NCBI GenBank assembly: GCA_000708835.1
Contig: DF237352.1
Location: forward strand, 21,352-85,351
DNA from: Klebsormidium nitens
Lineage: Eukaryota; Streptophyta; Klebsormidiophyceae; Klebsormidiales; Klebsormidiaceae
Length of the DNA stretch: 64,000 nt
Direction of reading: 5' to 3'
Below are positions 33,903-47,200 of this stretch, piece after piece. The position numbers and the translations under genes were made by a program. Position 1 is the stretch's first letter. Every line of letters begins with the position of its first letter. A model generated the notes under the pieces. That model made no database searches and was not told the origin of the DNA. It worked only from the letters and a program-made list of their open reading frames with translations.

Positions 33903-35215
33903 TGAGGAATCTGTGCAATTGTCAGCTAGTATTCTTATAGAGGAAAAGCGAGCCTGGATAAATTTTTTCCACGTTCTTGAATCTTACTTAATGCGGCAAG
34001 TCTTGACAGTACCATCTTGAGATCGATTTCAAAGGTTAGCAGGTTCCAGTACATGGTAGGATTGATTGCTTGAAACTGTACATGGTAGGAAAGTTCGCTC
34101 AGTGCGGAACCGGCCGCGAGTTTTGTAGCTCACGACCAGATTCTTCCAAGAACGTGGAACATACATGGTCGATCAGAACTGTTCTAATGCGCGAGGCATT
34201 TCAGCTGGGCAGACGCTAAGCTTCTGCCTTTTTCGAAAGGACGTCATTTGCATAACCCTTTCGAAGGCACGTAAATGCATAACCCTTTACCAATCATTCA
34301 CCGGCCGTATGGCCGCCCCGGCCGTGACCGAGCGCAACTAGCTGAGCCTATCTTCCGACGTACGTGTCGTAATGACGGTGAATGTCAACCGCCGCCTCCG
34401 ACCAGTACTTTACTAATAGAATCTCTTTTCCGATTTGTGCCCATGTGTGTAGGGCTAAGTTCGACAGACGATATGCAGAATTGCATCGTACGAGCCATCA
34501 CCCTTGTGGATTGTTTGCGGACCGTCAACCCTCCACAAGGCTTGAGCTACAGCCTGTGAGTCATAGGCCATATGTACATGGGCATTGCTAACGATTATTT
34601 TGGGCACGGATCAGATCGTGAAAAGCTAGAATAGCTGGCTTGATCGAAGGCATCGATCAATCTGCATAAACCAAAAGGATCGATCGTTGGAATGTTAGAA
34701 GAGCACGTAGATTGATATAATCGTACAGCTAGCGCAATCGATGGAATGCAAAAGAGACGGTCTGTATACCCAAGTCGTCCCAATCGGATCCCGTACAGTC
34801 GCTATACACGGGCCAGTTTTCATTTGGTCCACATGAACACGGATCGGTATCATGGAATGTCTCGTGCGTCCGCGTTCCGCTACGTCTGCGCAGTCATAGT
34901 CGAGCGTTCTTGCCGGGTGGTACATATTTGATTGAACTTACTTGATCACTTTCCTCCACTATCTTTCTACTGATGCAATAAGTAAACTGGCCCGTTGCAG
35001 CCGCGCTTAAGTTACAGTTTGAACGGTCGATCATCCACCTAACTTCTCAATGGCCGGAGCCTGCACTCCTTATACTTGTTTTCTCTTGCGAGACCCACCA
35101 CCGATAACTTTCTAAACAAAAAAGGGCAGCCTTTCCAGCTGATCGTGCGCCTTCCAAACGCTGTGGTTGATCTCAAGCGCATATATATCCGAAACCCAAC
35201 CTCGTGTTACCGCGC
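33903..35215. other. No gene seen
   Basis: Convergent 3' flanks of the H3-tail-like gene and the subtilisin gene. A 15-base phrase (GCATAACCCTTTCGAA with a variant) repeats at about 34251 and 34275. Nothing else was supported. Confidence 0.45.
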
Positions 35216-38200
35216 TCATTGCCTGCCGGAACTGACTTCCACAATCTCCGGCTCGGGCCTGTGGTTGTCCGACTTCCTGATCGTGGATAGCCTATCGTCC
35301 TCCTCATACTCCGGCAGCTTCGCCTTGCCGCGCGCCTTCTTCGCCGCCTCCGCGGCCGCGGCCGCGGCTTCCTCGGGCGTTGCAACCGTCGCCGCTTCCT
35401 CTGCTTCGCTCACGGGCCTGACCATCGCCCGGGGGGTGCCAGCCGACCGCTTCTTGAAGCAGTGAACATAGACCAGGAGCGCCCCGATGACCATTCCCGG
35501 GAACCCGATCCCCATCGCAAGCGAGACCCCCAACCCGATCCCCCAGTGCCGCGCCGCGTTGTAGTGCCGGGCCGGGGGCGCTGTAACGTTCCCGCCGGAC
35601 GACCCGTTGCCGTTACCGCTGCCGCTGCCGGTCGGGACGTCCAGGATTGTCGCGTTGGTGGTGTTTCCGCGGCTCGGGGGGGATCCCACGGTGGGCGAAC
35701 TAGGCTGGGCGAGAAGGGAGCCGTCCAGTCGGAAGACGCATAAACCGGTCTGGGTAAGCGACCAGCCGTCGGCGCACTGGGAACAATCGGCGCCGGCGTG
35801 ACCGGTGAAGCAGTCGCAAACACCGGTGGAGTCGAGGCAGCGGCCCGCGCCCGCGCACGGCTGCCCGGCGCGGGCCCCCAGGGCGGGGGCGGGGCAGAGC
35901 ATGGGCACGAATTGGCAGTCCTGGGGAGAAGGAAGGAGTATGAGAGGTGGAAAACTTGAATGGAGGGCGCGAGGAAGAAATAGCGAGTTCCGATTGCGGA
36001 GAAGATGCCCAGAAATAGTGGATTTGTGTCTTCTATCTTGCCGCTTTAGATTTGGGTGAATGCAAGTAGCGAGGGGGAAAGTGGAAACGTGCTTCACTTT
36101 CGACTGAAACTTCGCGAAAGGGCGTTGGTTCATGATCGTTCTGCCAAACGCCTCGGCAGCGCGGTCATTTCATAACGACAGGAGCACTAGTATTTGCAAC
36201 AAGAAGAGCATATTTTTGATTTCCTCTCAAGAGCGATGTCAAGCATGTTACTATCAGCATTTGAAACTCGATCGGTCCGTCACAATATACCAGCTCTCCA
36301 AGAAAGAGTTGACTCATAAACTCATGATTTGAAAGGAAAATGCTGAAACCCCATACAAACTGCCCGAGCAAGGTCCTGCAATTCTGAAGGATTCCACCTC
36401 CGAAAAGCGCACCTCCCAATTCTCTCCACCCACCCAGCCCCTCACCTGGTAGCAGCAAGCGACCGGTAGGCCAGTCACCGGGTCGGTGTCATTCCCCATT
36501 GTCGCGCTTGTTCCCTGCGCGGTGCACCGTTCCCCGAGCTCGCACATGCCGTTCCCGCAGACGCCCGCCTTTTGCACGTGGGTCACGGCGGTCAGGGCCG
36601 CGCCGGACAGCCACAGGTCCTGTCCGTCGGAGTTCTGGCCGACCGACTGCAGCGGAAGAACGGAAGAGGTTGATTGAAGAGGTTTGTGCTTTTGAACTGA
36701 ACCGACGACTGAGTACTTAGAGCAGCGCCGAGCAGCCACAGGCTCTGTCCGTCGGCGTTCTGGCCGACCGGATGGAGCGGAAAACGGAACGGATGAGTTG
36801 ACGCTTTTCAGAAGGAAGTGCTGGTCAGTGAAGGATAATGCAGGGGCGCTTCGGACAGCCACAGGCTCTTTCCGGCGGAATTCTGGCCGACCAACTGCAG
36901 CGGATAACGGAACGGGTTGAATTCAGCGGTTTGAATGAAGCGACTTGCATTAAAGCGGTTTGGAACGAAGCGGTCAGCGTGGGATGAGTGGTTAAGCTGC
37001 GCCGAGCAGCCGCAGGCTTTGTCCGTCGGAGTTTCGGCCGATCGAATGCAGCGGAAGACGGACAGTGGCAAAAGCGGGTTGGATCAAAGCGTCGAACGAA
37101 GAACGAACGACGGAACGAAGGAACGAGGGATGAAACAAGAGCCAAAGACGTGATCCTCTCTGAAAGTTAAATTGGCGACGGGCTCCTTCAGGCGGCGCTC
37201 GGGTAGTCTGCCCCCAGCCAAAAGGACCCGCTTAGAGCAGGTCCGATTGGCCAAGCACGAAAAAAGGCCCCCTTTGAGATGCATCGAAAGAAGTAAGCAT
37301 CCAAAGGAGAGCACAACCTCCATTATTACGAATGCAAAATTGAGGAACTTCTTAGAGAAGTACGATTCACCCAGATAAGGACACGGAAAATGCAGTCATC
37401 TGAGAAACAAGTCGAATCATCTTACGAGACCCAACAATCAGCCACAGGGGCTCCAAGGTTTTTGTAACCACAAGGAACCAAGGTCGGATCGCAAAATGGT
37501 CCAGCCCAACCTTAATCTCAAAACCTAAAACTCTAAAACTCCCTTTACCAGCGTCAAAGCTGCTTGAGTCGCGGCCGCGTGTGTGATCACGGCTCCCGCG
37601 GTCAGCCCAACTGCGGAAACAGTGCTCTCAATGGCCAGCAGGTCGCCGTTGCTGTTATCTACGGCCATGCTGCGGACGGCGACACCCTCGAGCGCGACGC
37701 CGACCGCGGCCGCGAGCTGCAAGAGCAAAACGGGGTTTGAAGATCGGCTTAAGAATCGGCCAGCGACAGGCAGAGCGGAGTGGGACAAATTTGCAGGCGG
37801 AAGCTGCTGAAGCTTTGAACTTTTGAAAATTGCTACAGTACCTCACGAGCCTTTGTGCTAAGAAAACTTGATTGCAGATGCACTTCTTCCGATAAGCGGA
37901 ATCAGTCCCAGCCAGTCTCAGAAAAAAACTCCCGCTTTCTGTTCCCGGACTCCATGCTCAAGATTTGCAATCCTTCGAAGCTCAGACCGTTTGCCTTGAC
38001 CAAACAGAACAGCTCTTTCACGTTGACCAGACTCTTGTCACAACTTCGACCAAAGGGATTACGGAGATTCGGGTTGAAACGGAGAAGCCGAAGTCAGCCG
38101 AAGGGCTTCTCGATCTCACAAAAGTTTTGCCTGACTCTTTTCCAAAATCCTTCCTGATGTAAATAGCACGCAAGCACACAACTCAGACCGAGGGTTAGCG

Positions 38201-41200
38201 CACTAACCCGCTTCCTGAAGTCCAGCTGGAAGGGAGCGTAGTAGGCGGAGGAGTTGTCCGCGTACGGGGCCGCGCCCCCGCTGACGTCAAGCGTGACGCC
38301 CACCATGCTGACGCAGCTCGTGCCGTCACCGTCGCAGATGGAGCACTCATCCAGTTGGCCGCTGCAGAGACTCGACGGAGAGGAGTTCAGTACGGCATGC
38401 TTTTGCTTGCACCTCTGAGGCAGAAGATAAAACGGGGTAAGAAGCGAGAAGACATTTCTATTCTTCACTCTTTCGCTCCACCGCTTTGTGACCCTCTATA
38501 AGCTCAATCAGACAAGCTAATCTCCAACAAGATCTTCCGACCCTCTAAGTCCTTGCACCGAAAGCCGCTAGATGGAAAGACCTCGATCCGCAATATCTCA
38601 ATTCTCAGAATGGCACACCCCCTGAACAATAGCGGCGGCAGGCCAGATCTCTGAGGTTCCCCGAACCCCCCAAACCCCCTCACCTCGCGCAGCAAACGCC
38701 CTTCTCGTCGCGCACCGTCGCGCAGCAGCGCCCGAGCGCGTCCACGCTCGTCGACGCCCCGTCGCACACTCCGCACGCGTCCACGTGTCCGCTCTCGCAG
38801 CACTCGCCGGCGGCGTCCACGACCGCGGCCGCGGCCGCGCAGCACTGCGCGCGCGCGCCCACGACTCCCGAGAGGCAGCACGTGCCGCCTTCGGCCCCGG
38901 AGGGGATCCCTGGGCACGTGGTCGGGGTTTCGCAGAGGTCGCCCTTCCAGCCGGGGGCGCACTGGCAGAACGACCGGTTGATGCAGGTGCCGTGGCCGGA
39001 GCAGTTCTGCGGGAAGAGAGGGAACAGTGTGAGAATCTGCTACCAAGAGAAGAGCAATGCTTTTCGTTATGACGTGACCAAAACAGAAGCAAGCCCGTTC
39101 CGGCCCAGATGGCGAGTCCCTACAAAACCAGACCGAGTCTTGAAGAACGACGCGTGAATTTCGTTACAGGTCTCCCTGGAGCATCTATCCTGTATGTTCC
39201 CTCCATTTACCGTAACAAATCTCATCAATTCCATCCATTGTGTCTCCACGTTTCTCACTATGATCCAATTTTTGAGATTTCCCTGTTTCGAGATTTCTTT
39301 CAGCCTTGCGAGCATCCACTGAACAGATGTATCAAGCATCAAGCGGCTATTGCAGCCACGTTTCGGCGTCGAAGATAATGCCACTCACCTTGCAGTAGTC
39401 GCAGTTCGACGCGGTGCTCCGGCACCCCTGCGTCTCGCCGGGCTTGATCAGACCGGCGGCGTCGCAGAAGGAGCCGTCCCTCGTTAACCCTTGCTGGTCA
39501 ACGCACTCAACCACCCGGGTTTGCACGGAACTGCAGTTAGCGGTGACCGGGCAGTCGCCCCACGGGGAGGCAAGCCACGTGATCGCTTGGCAGGGCTGCA
39601 GGTTGCACGGCTTGGAAGTGGGCGGGGCACCTGCGGGGTTAAAGACTCTGGTCAGGGGAAACTGTTAAAACGATTGTTTTTGCTTGATGAGGAGATAGCC
39701 AGGCACTTTCAAAAGGGCATCTGGGAGGGGGGCAAAGATGAGAAGGAAACAGGAGTTCAGGCTTCGTCAGCGTCAGCCTTTTTAAGATATCACGGGGGGC
39801 AGGCTATTGAGGAAATTTGGGGTCTCTGAAGATCATGAAGAAGGAAGTGTTTGAACATTGTGACTGTGAACTACATCAAGATTATGAAGATCAACAGAGA
39901 CAAGGGCATCGGGGATGCCTGAAGGTAAAAGGCGCCAGAAAAACAGGTCTTCGCTTATCAGAGCCATCATCTGCTAGGCGATCCTCCAAACCGGTACTTA
40001 TCTCACTTTTCGGCACTCGCTCTCATCATACGCGCCCCATAATGTGCCACGTCGGTAACGTTTCCAGTCGCGGTATCGACGCATTGGAGCTCCCTTATAA
40101 TCACTACTCAAAGCAATGTAAGTAGTAGTAAATACTCAAGCCTTTCAAACATGTTCCAGGTCCGGCGCTCACTCTCATCATACGCGCCCCCGCAATTTGC
40201 CACGTCGGTCAGATTTCCAGTCGCCGTTTCGACGCACTGGAGGTCCCGGGTGACCGTGCCCCCGCCGCACGGCCGGTTGCACTGCGACCAACCGGGCACC
40301 GCCCAGTAGTACTGCCCGCACGCTGACGTGGCGCAGGGCTGTGACGTGGCCGGCGCGGGTTGGCCGGCGCACGCGGAGGCCTCGACGAGGTTGCCGTTGG
40401 CGTCCTGGGGGAACGGAGAGAGGCGGATTTCAGTAGCTGAATGTAGAGGCGAATTTTGTCAGGCGTATGAGACCTTGTTGATGGGATTGCCTTCCAAGAT
40501 CTTTCAGGATCTTGGGCTCAATTTATGGATTGGACTCTTGTCGTTTGAAACCATTCGTGAAAAGGGTGAAGACAGGAGGACCGGAAAAAGGGCCTCGCAA
40601 ACGGATTTCTTCACTGTGAGACCGCGAAACCGAGCACAGATCCAAAACCTCTTCCTAGATAGTTTGTCCACAACCAAAAAGGCCCGTTTGAAAGTTCGAA
40701 ATGGCTCCGAGAAGTCCTGATATTCTGATCCCCCAAACCCCGCAGTCCAAAGATTCAAGGTAACAGTTTTTCTTGTAGGAGGCCGCCTCTACAGCCGACG
40801 AGACATCACTTGCTGTTCATTCGCCGGACTTCAAACCAAGGCAGGGCAACCGCGCGCTAACAAAGCTCCCTAAACGGTCGCCGCAAACCTTACCTTGCAT
40901 TTTACTGTCTCTGTCTGTATTCCTCCGCCGCAATTCATTGGGCACTCGGACCAGAGTCTAGAAACCTAGCGACGACAAAGCAGGGCAACCGCGGGCTAAG
41001 GAAGCCCCTCGAACGGTCGCCGCAATCCTCACCTTGCACTAATCCGCCTGCGTCTGTGTTCCCCCGCCGCAAGTCACCGGGCACTCGGACCAGATTCCAG
41101 AACTCTAGCAGAAGAATAAGAGGGCGACCGCGCGCTGGAAAAGCTGCCCAGATGGTCGCCAAATTTCTCACCTTGCAGTAAACCGCCTGCGTCTGCGTTC

Positions 41201-44200
41201 CCCCGCCGCAAGTCACCGGGCACTCGGACCAGCCAGCCGCGAACCACGAGTACTCGGGGCACGCCACCTGGTTGCACGCCTGTGACGTCAGCGGCGTGTC
41301 CGCGTCGCAGTTGCTGACGTCGACGACGTTGCCGATGGTGTCCTCGCAGAAGGCCGTCCGCGTCTGCAAAGGAACGGGGGCGAGATGTTGAGAATGTATG
41401 AACGTGGGGTTGTAGAGTAGACGAGTCTGAACCAGTGAGATACGAAGTAGTAAGCTTTGACTCGATGCGGGTTTGTAGGGTGAGCGTGCACTCGGGCTGG
41501 CTTGTTTGTGTCTGAGGGGGTCTGATTCATAGATTCTGCGTGCGTGAGCTTGGTTCAAGATTCGCTTTCAAAAGGTGGAATGGACTTTTGTGCTCCATCC
41601 AGTAGAGGCACACGTCACTTGGTTGAAGGTGGGCAGCAAAGCCCTTGTAGAAAATGAATGCTCAATCACAATCCCAAAAGGTGTCCGGTGCTTAAGAAAA
41701 TCTGTAAATGGCTAGTTGATTTCAGCACACTGACGATCCGTCCAGAGTTCTAGGGCTTATGCACACGCCCGCACGTGGTGGAGCGCATTCACACCTGCAT
41801 GCCGCCGCCGCAAGACGCGCTGCACGCGCTCCAGTCGGTGGTGACCCACGAGTACACCGAGAAAAGGCCGCCCGTTCCGGGTCCTTTTCCGGTTCCGCTG
41901 GTTCCGTTCTGCTGCTTGGCCACCCAGTAGTTCCAGCGTGTGATCACGCCCTTGCTGACGGTCTGGACCGGCGCGGGAACGTTAGCGGGAACCTCGGTCG
42001 CGTTCACAATCTCGCCGACGCTGCGCGGCCAGGCCTGGCCAGACGGGGCTGCAACAGAAAAGCAGACCACTTAGGAAAATCTAAAAGTCCTTTCTGGATT
42101 TGAAAATGTAGGATGTCGAATAGAGTTCAGGATTTGAAGGTTAGATCAGTGGTATGCGGGCGTTGTACGAGTTTCATCAAAGGTACGGGGCTGGGATTGG
42201 TCGCATGGAGCTACAGTGAAGACAGGTAAACTGAAAGTCGGGATAGTGAGCCACTCTAACGCCCTGCTGCTAACAGTCAGAAATGGCTTCTACAGAAATT
42301 AAGAACTCGAAGTTGGCCGTTGGCCCCGATCTCTTATACTCAAAAGATCGGAAATAGGAAAGGCCAAAAGTTTGGAGTCTTCCAGACAAAGAGAGCTACG
42401 AGTTCCAAAATCGAATCTTTCCACCCGGTCACAAAAGCGACACGAGTGCACAAAGTGCGTGCGCTCGGCAATGCTGACGCCAGCTCACGTGGGGTTGACG
42501 TCACAATGTTGATCCCGTACGGCCCATTCGCGCCGTTGTATCCGTCGACCACGATGTAGTACGTCTGGCCCCCGGTCATGGGAAGGTTGTACATCGCACT
42601 CTGGACGTTGCAGTAGTCGTCGTTACACCAACCGGGGATGAGCGAAGCGGAACCGGAGCCGGTCTTCTGGTAGATCGCCATCATGGTGTCAAACTGGGTC
42701 GTGCTGCACAGGCGGGGAGAAAGGTATTGATATTTTGACACCACATTTAACGAAAATTAACAGTAGTCGTCGTTACACCAACCAGGGATGAGCGACGCGG
42801 TTCCGGAGCCGGTCTTCTGGTAGATCGCCATCATGGTGTCAAAGTGGGCCGTGCTGCAGAGCCGGGAAGCAAGGTGTGACGGCTTTGACACCAGTACCCA
42901 GGCAATTCGCCCCTCGAAAGTGTTGCGGTATTAGTCGTTTCGTCGATCGGTTGGGACGCGGAAGGCGGCGGGCAGAACGGTTGACAGGTTGCTTGCCTTT
43001 CAAAATAATCCGTTTGATCATCTTCGTTCGGTTTGAAACGCTGAGACCGAGCCAACCCTGGGTTTTGTGAGACCTATACTGACAGAGATTCGATCGCGGC
43101 GGTTCCTCATCGGTTTGGCGATTGATGATGACAACATTGGGCTTTGCTGAAATGGTTTTAGGGCCTGCTAAGGAGGACAATGATTCGCACTTCGAAGAGC
43201 AAGCAGGCGAGTGATTCTCAAGATTCACAGTAAACACAGGCTGCTCTTCTATCCACTCTGTTTGGCCAGCCCACTCGCGACCTGAAATCAAGTAGACTCA
43301 TTGCAGCAAAATCAGGCGTAGAACTCGAGGACGACAGACGATGGGAGCGCATTCACCTTGAGCACAGGTCGACGCTGACGCTCATGCTCCAGGGCGGTGT
43401 GAACGCGTACACAACGTCCGGCCCCGACCCGGTGCAGCCGCCGTCGTTGTAATTGTCCTGGTAACCGGTGGTTGTCCATTCGTGGTAGAACGGGAGCTTC
43501 GGGACAACCTTGGGATTGGCGAACGTGTCCCCGCATGAGCGGCAGACGTCTGCGAAACGGGGTTAAACCTCGCTTAGTTACTCGGTTAGGAAGTGGGTTA
43601 ACGAGAGGAGGACCGTTGTTGTACGACGGGAGCTTCGGGACTACTTTGGGGTCTGCGAACGTGTCGCCACATGAGCGGCAGACGTCTGGAAGAATGGGGT
43701 TATCACTTCGTTGAGAGGTTGGTTAATGCAGGGTCGACGCTCAACGACCATTCGTGGTAAAACGGGAGCTTGGGGATCACTTTGGGGTCGGCGAACGTAT
43801 CGCCGCATATGAGCGGCAGACGTCCACGAGATTGGGTTTAAAAAGGGGGTTAAGGTTCAAGAAGCGGGTTTAGAAAAGGCTGGAAACTTGGAAACCGTCG
43901 GCATGGGGGCTTGGGGACCACTTTCGGGTTGGCGAAGGTGTCGCCACATGAGCGGCAGACGTCTGCGAGACGGGGTTGAGAAGCGGGTTAATGGTTAAGA
44001 GGCGGGTTTTAAAAAGGCTGGAAGCTTAGGAACCTTCGATATAAAATGAGAGCTTGGGGAGCACTTTGGGGTTTGCGAGCGTGTCGCCGCATGAGCAGAC
44101 GTCTGCGAAATGGGGTTACGCATTGGGCTTCTCGGTTGAAAAGATGCGGTTCAGAGATGGTTCGAATCTGAAAATGGAGTTAGTTGGTCAATTTGCAAAT

Positions 44201-47200
44201 GCATGAAACGGGCGTCGGAAAGCACACAACTAGTTGCCTTTGCTTGTGAAGTTGTGTGTGGAGAGCAGAATCGGAATGGAGAACAACGATTTTGGGAATC
44301 TCACAAAACGCACTCGCCGTCTTACCCGTGTCTTGGGAGTCCAGGTAACCTTCCAGCGTGCGCATGAAACGGGCGTCCCGGCTGATGAAGTTAAACTGGA
44401 TTAGGCTGGTGTGGTCCAAGTAATCTGTACACAGACACAGGAAGAACAGTCAGTGTGAAAAGCTCAATGGCAAGAGCAGTCACCGTGGCTGTGAAGAAGC
44501 ATTATGAGGACCAGCTCGATAAGAAGAAGCTCGGCCAAAAGTGCGCTTACAGTGATTGCAGGAATGCTCGGGTTTACAAGCACCATCTCGTTATGAAGCG
44601 CGTAGGTGAGTGCGGTAAGTGTGGATCCGACGACTTTCACAAATTTTCAAAAGCATCCTTGTTTGAAAAGCTAAGGTGACGAGCACAGTTTCAATGGGCC
44701 TGTGTTCGGAAGGATTTGAGCTCGCAAGCTTTACTGTTCCACTACATAAAGATCTGACTGGCGGACAGTTGCCAGCGTCTACTGAGTCGTCCGCCTGCTC
44801 TCCAATCTTCTTTGAGCTCCGAAATGAGGTCACAGTTAGCTTAATCTCCCGCTTGGTATTTGTAAGCAGCACCTCTACGGCGCTATCCGTACGGAACACG
44901 CAGACCAAGAGAGAGTCCTACGTAGTTTCTGTACCGGCGTATCGTGACGCTTTCACGGGTCACTGGTTGCTATACCTTCCACTAAGAGTTGCTTTGCAGA
45001 AAATAAAAGGCCCAAGGCCCCTCCGCTTGAAGTACCCTGAACCCAATTGGTTACGTTGACCGCACCCCCACCCATTATATACCCCAAGCTAGCCCTACCT
45101 ATCCTTTACGCCCAAGGCATCTGTACCCGTTTCGCGGGGCTGAGTTTGATCAAGTCCGCTGTGAGAAGAAAGCCAGATTTATTGAAACTTTCAGGTTGTC
45201 ACGTGAAACAAAAAGATGGAAAAACTGCTCACCCGCCAGTCGGGGGACGGCCAAGGCCACGGCCTGCGGCGTTTGCCAGTTGCTCGAGTCGAAGGTCAGG
45301 CGAGACGGAACAAAACGGCCTGCAAGAAACTTCCGTTTTACTCTGGAGTTGGCCGTCGAAAAAGCACCCAAGATGGAGAAATCATCATCCGCAACAGAGA
45401 GATCGTGCGGTTGTGGGAGCACGCTCAGCATTCTCGGACAGTCGACTAGAAACGTCTCAGACCGTCTCAGCCTGACTTGAAGTTACAAGCCTGACGAAAT
45501 CATAAGGTGAGCTTCAAAGCATCGCTCACCAATCCCCCCGACTGTCATCGCCGGTTGCAGATACACGGGGTTCGCCGGCCGCGCCTTGAGCCTGACCGTG
45601 ATTGCCTTCTTCGAGTTCTCTGACGTCACCCAGCTGCGGGGGCTGACGTCAACCAGGGGCGAGCTCAGGCGGGTGTTCATCAGGCTGGTCGGGGTTCCGG
45701 TTCCGGGGATGGTGTTCCGGACGGTGTTCGGCAGAGTTCCGTCCAGCAGCGCCTGGCGGACTTCGGAGGGGCGCGCGTAGATGTTGGCCGAGAGGTACAG
45801 CGCGGCCGCGCCCGCCTGAAAAAGGGTTTGGGGTTTGGGGTTCGAGGATTGGGTTGCGGTCGAAAGGAGGGCGGCCGCGGCCGCGTCAAGCGGGAACAAG
45901 CTGAGATACGTTATGCGTTGGGCATAGGCAAACGGTGTGCGAATGAGAAGCCCTAAACTGGTGACCGTTCGAACAATCACCGAACCCTCCTCTGAGGATG
46001 CGAAAGATCACTTCTTGAAATCTCAAGCCTCAGGTTTCAGCCATCGAAAATACTGATTGAATTTTCGAGGGACGCCTTTAAAACTTCTCTCGTGGCTGCT
46101 ATAGCTCCCCGTTACCATCTTTGATGACCTATCTCGTGAAAAGCGTCTTCATTCTCTAGATTCCTGTACGCGCCCGCACCGGACTAGCCAAAGCACGAGC
46201 CTGAGGTTTTTCCGAGGCTTTACCACGAGCCAATTTCGCAGACATCATCACCGTACCGTGGTAGCGAACAAAAATTCCATCTGGCTTCCAGCCACAAGCA
46301 ATCAAACGTAAACCCGAAAGGCTTGGGCAAGCACTGAAAACGCGCGCGCGCTCGCTCACCACGAAGGGGGTCGCCATGGACGTTCCGCTGAGGGTCACGA
46401 TTCCGGTGTCGCTCGCGTAGCTCGCGCTGTCGATGTCCTCGCCCTGTGGGGAAAGAGGCGCGACGGTTTAGTTTGCGGTTAAACGTAACCTCCCAGAGGT
46501 AGTTCTGATAATCCAGGGCGCTCAGCAACTCTATGCTCTATAACACACCGTCGTAACAACGTTAAGACTGTTATCTTCTGCAGCGAAACGCTTTGATAGA
46601 TTGGTTGTAAATTTGGACTGAGAGAGCGTAACTTCTGCCGATCCAGTCGAAGAAGTAGGGGTCACACTCGACTCTGTATCCACCTGTAGGGGCTTGGGAT
46701 ATGCTCTTTCCGTTTGCATCAAGATCAGGCCACACGTTACCTGGAATACGAAGAGTGATTACGCCACCTGCTCTTCCTAGGACTGGGCCGTGATAGCCAG
46801 GTTGAAACAAGGACACGATTTAAACTGAGATGACGGCGGAAGAATGTCGAGCAAGCTGCGCAGCTTACCGGCGCGAAGAGCGTGGTGCACGAGCCGTAGT
46901 TGGAGAACCAGCTGATCGAGTCCGCGCGATTGGTAGCGCCCACTGCAATCACCGACTGCAGAAAGAGTGGAAGCGGGTTTGACCTTTAACATCAAGAGAT
47001 CCGACATCAGAGGCCGTTCTATTGGTATGGCCCACCCTTGGGTCGTCTAGGCCTGAGGAACTGAGTTGACGACCGCATGTCAGGATCAGACTGGCGTTTC
47101 TTGTGTAACGAGTAAGATTTACGTTCCGGGCAGCGCTGCAGAGTATGCGGTTTGCGGAGTCAGGACAAACACATCAGTATAAGTGTCCAAACGGAACGCT

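Noticed and set aside
45216-45449. Plus-strand frame in subtilisin intron 7, partly protein-like at its end
   Set aside because: Overlapping frames of similar length in the same GC-rich patch and no recognisable domain; too weak to list as a gene.
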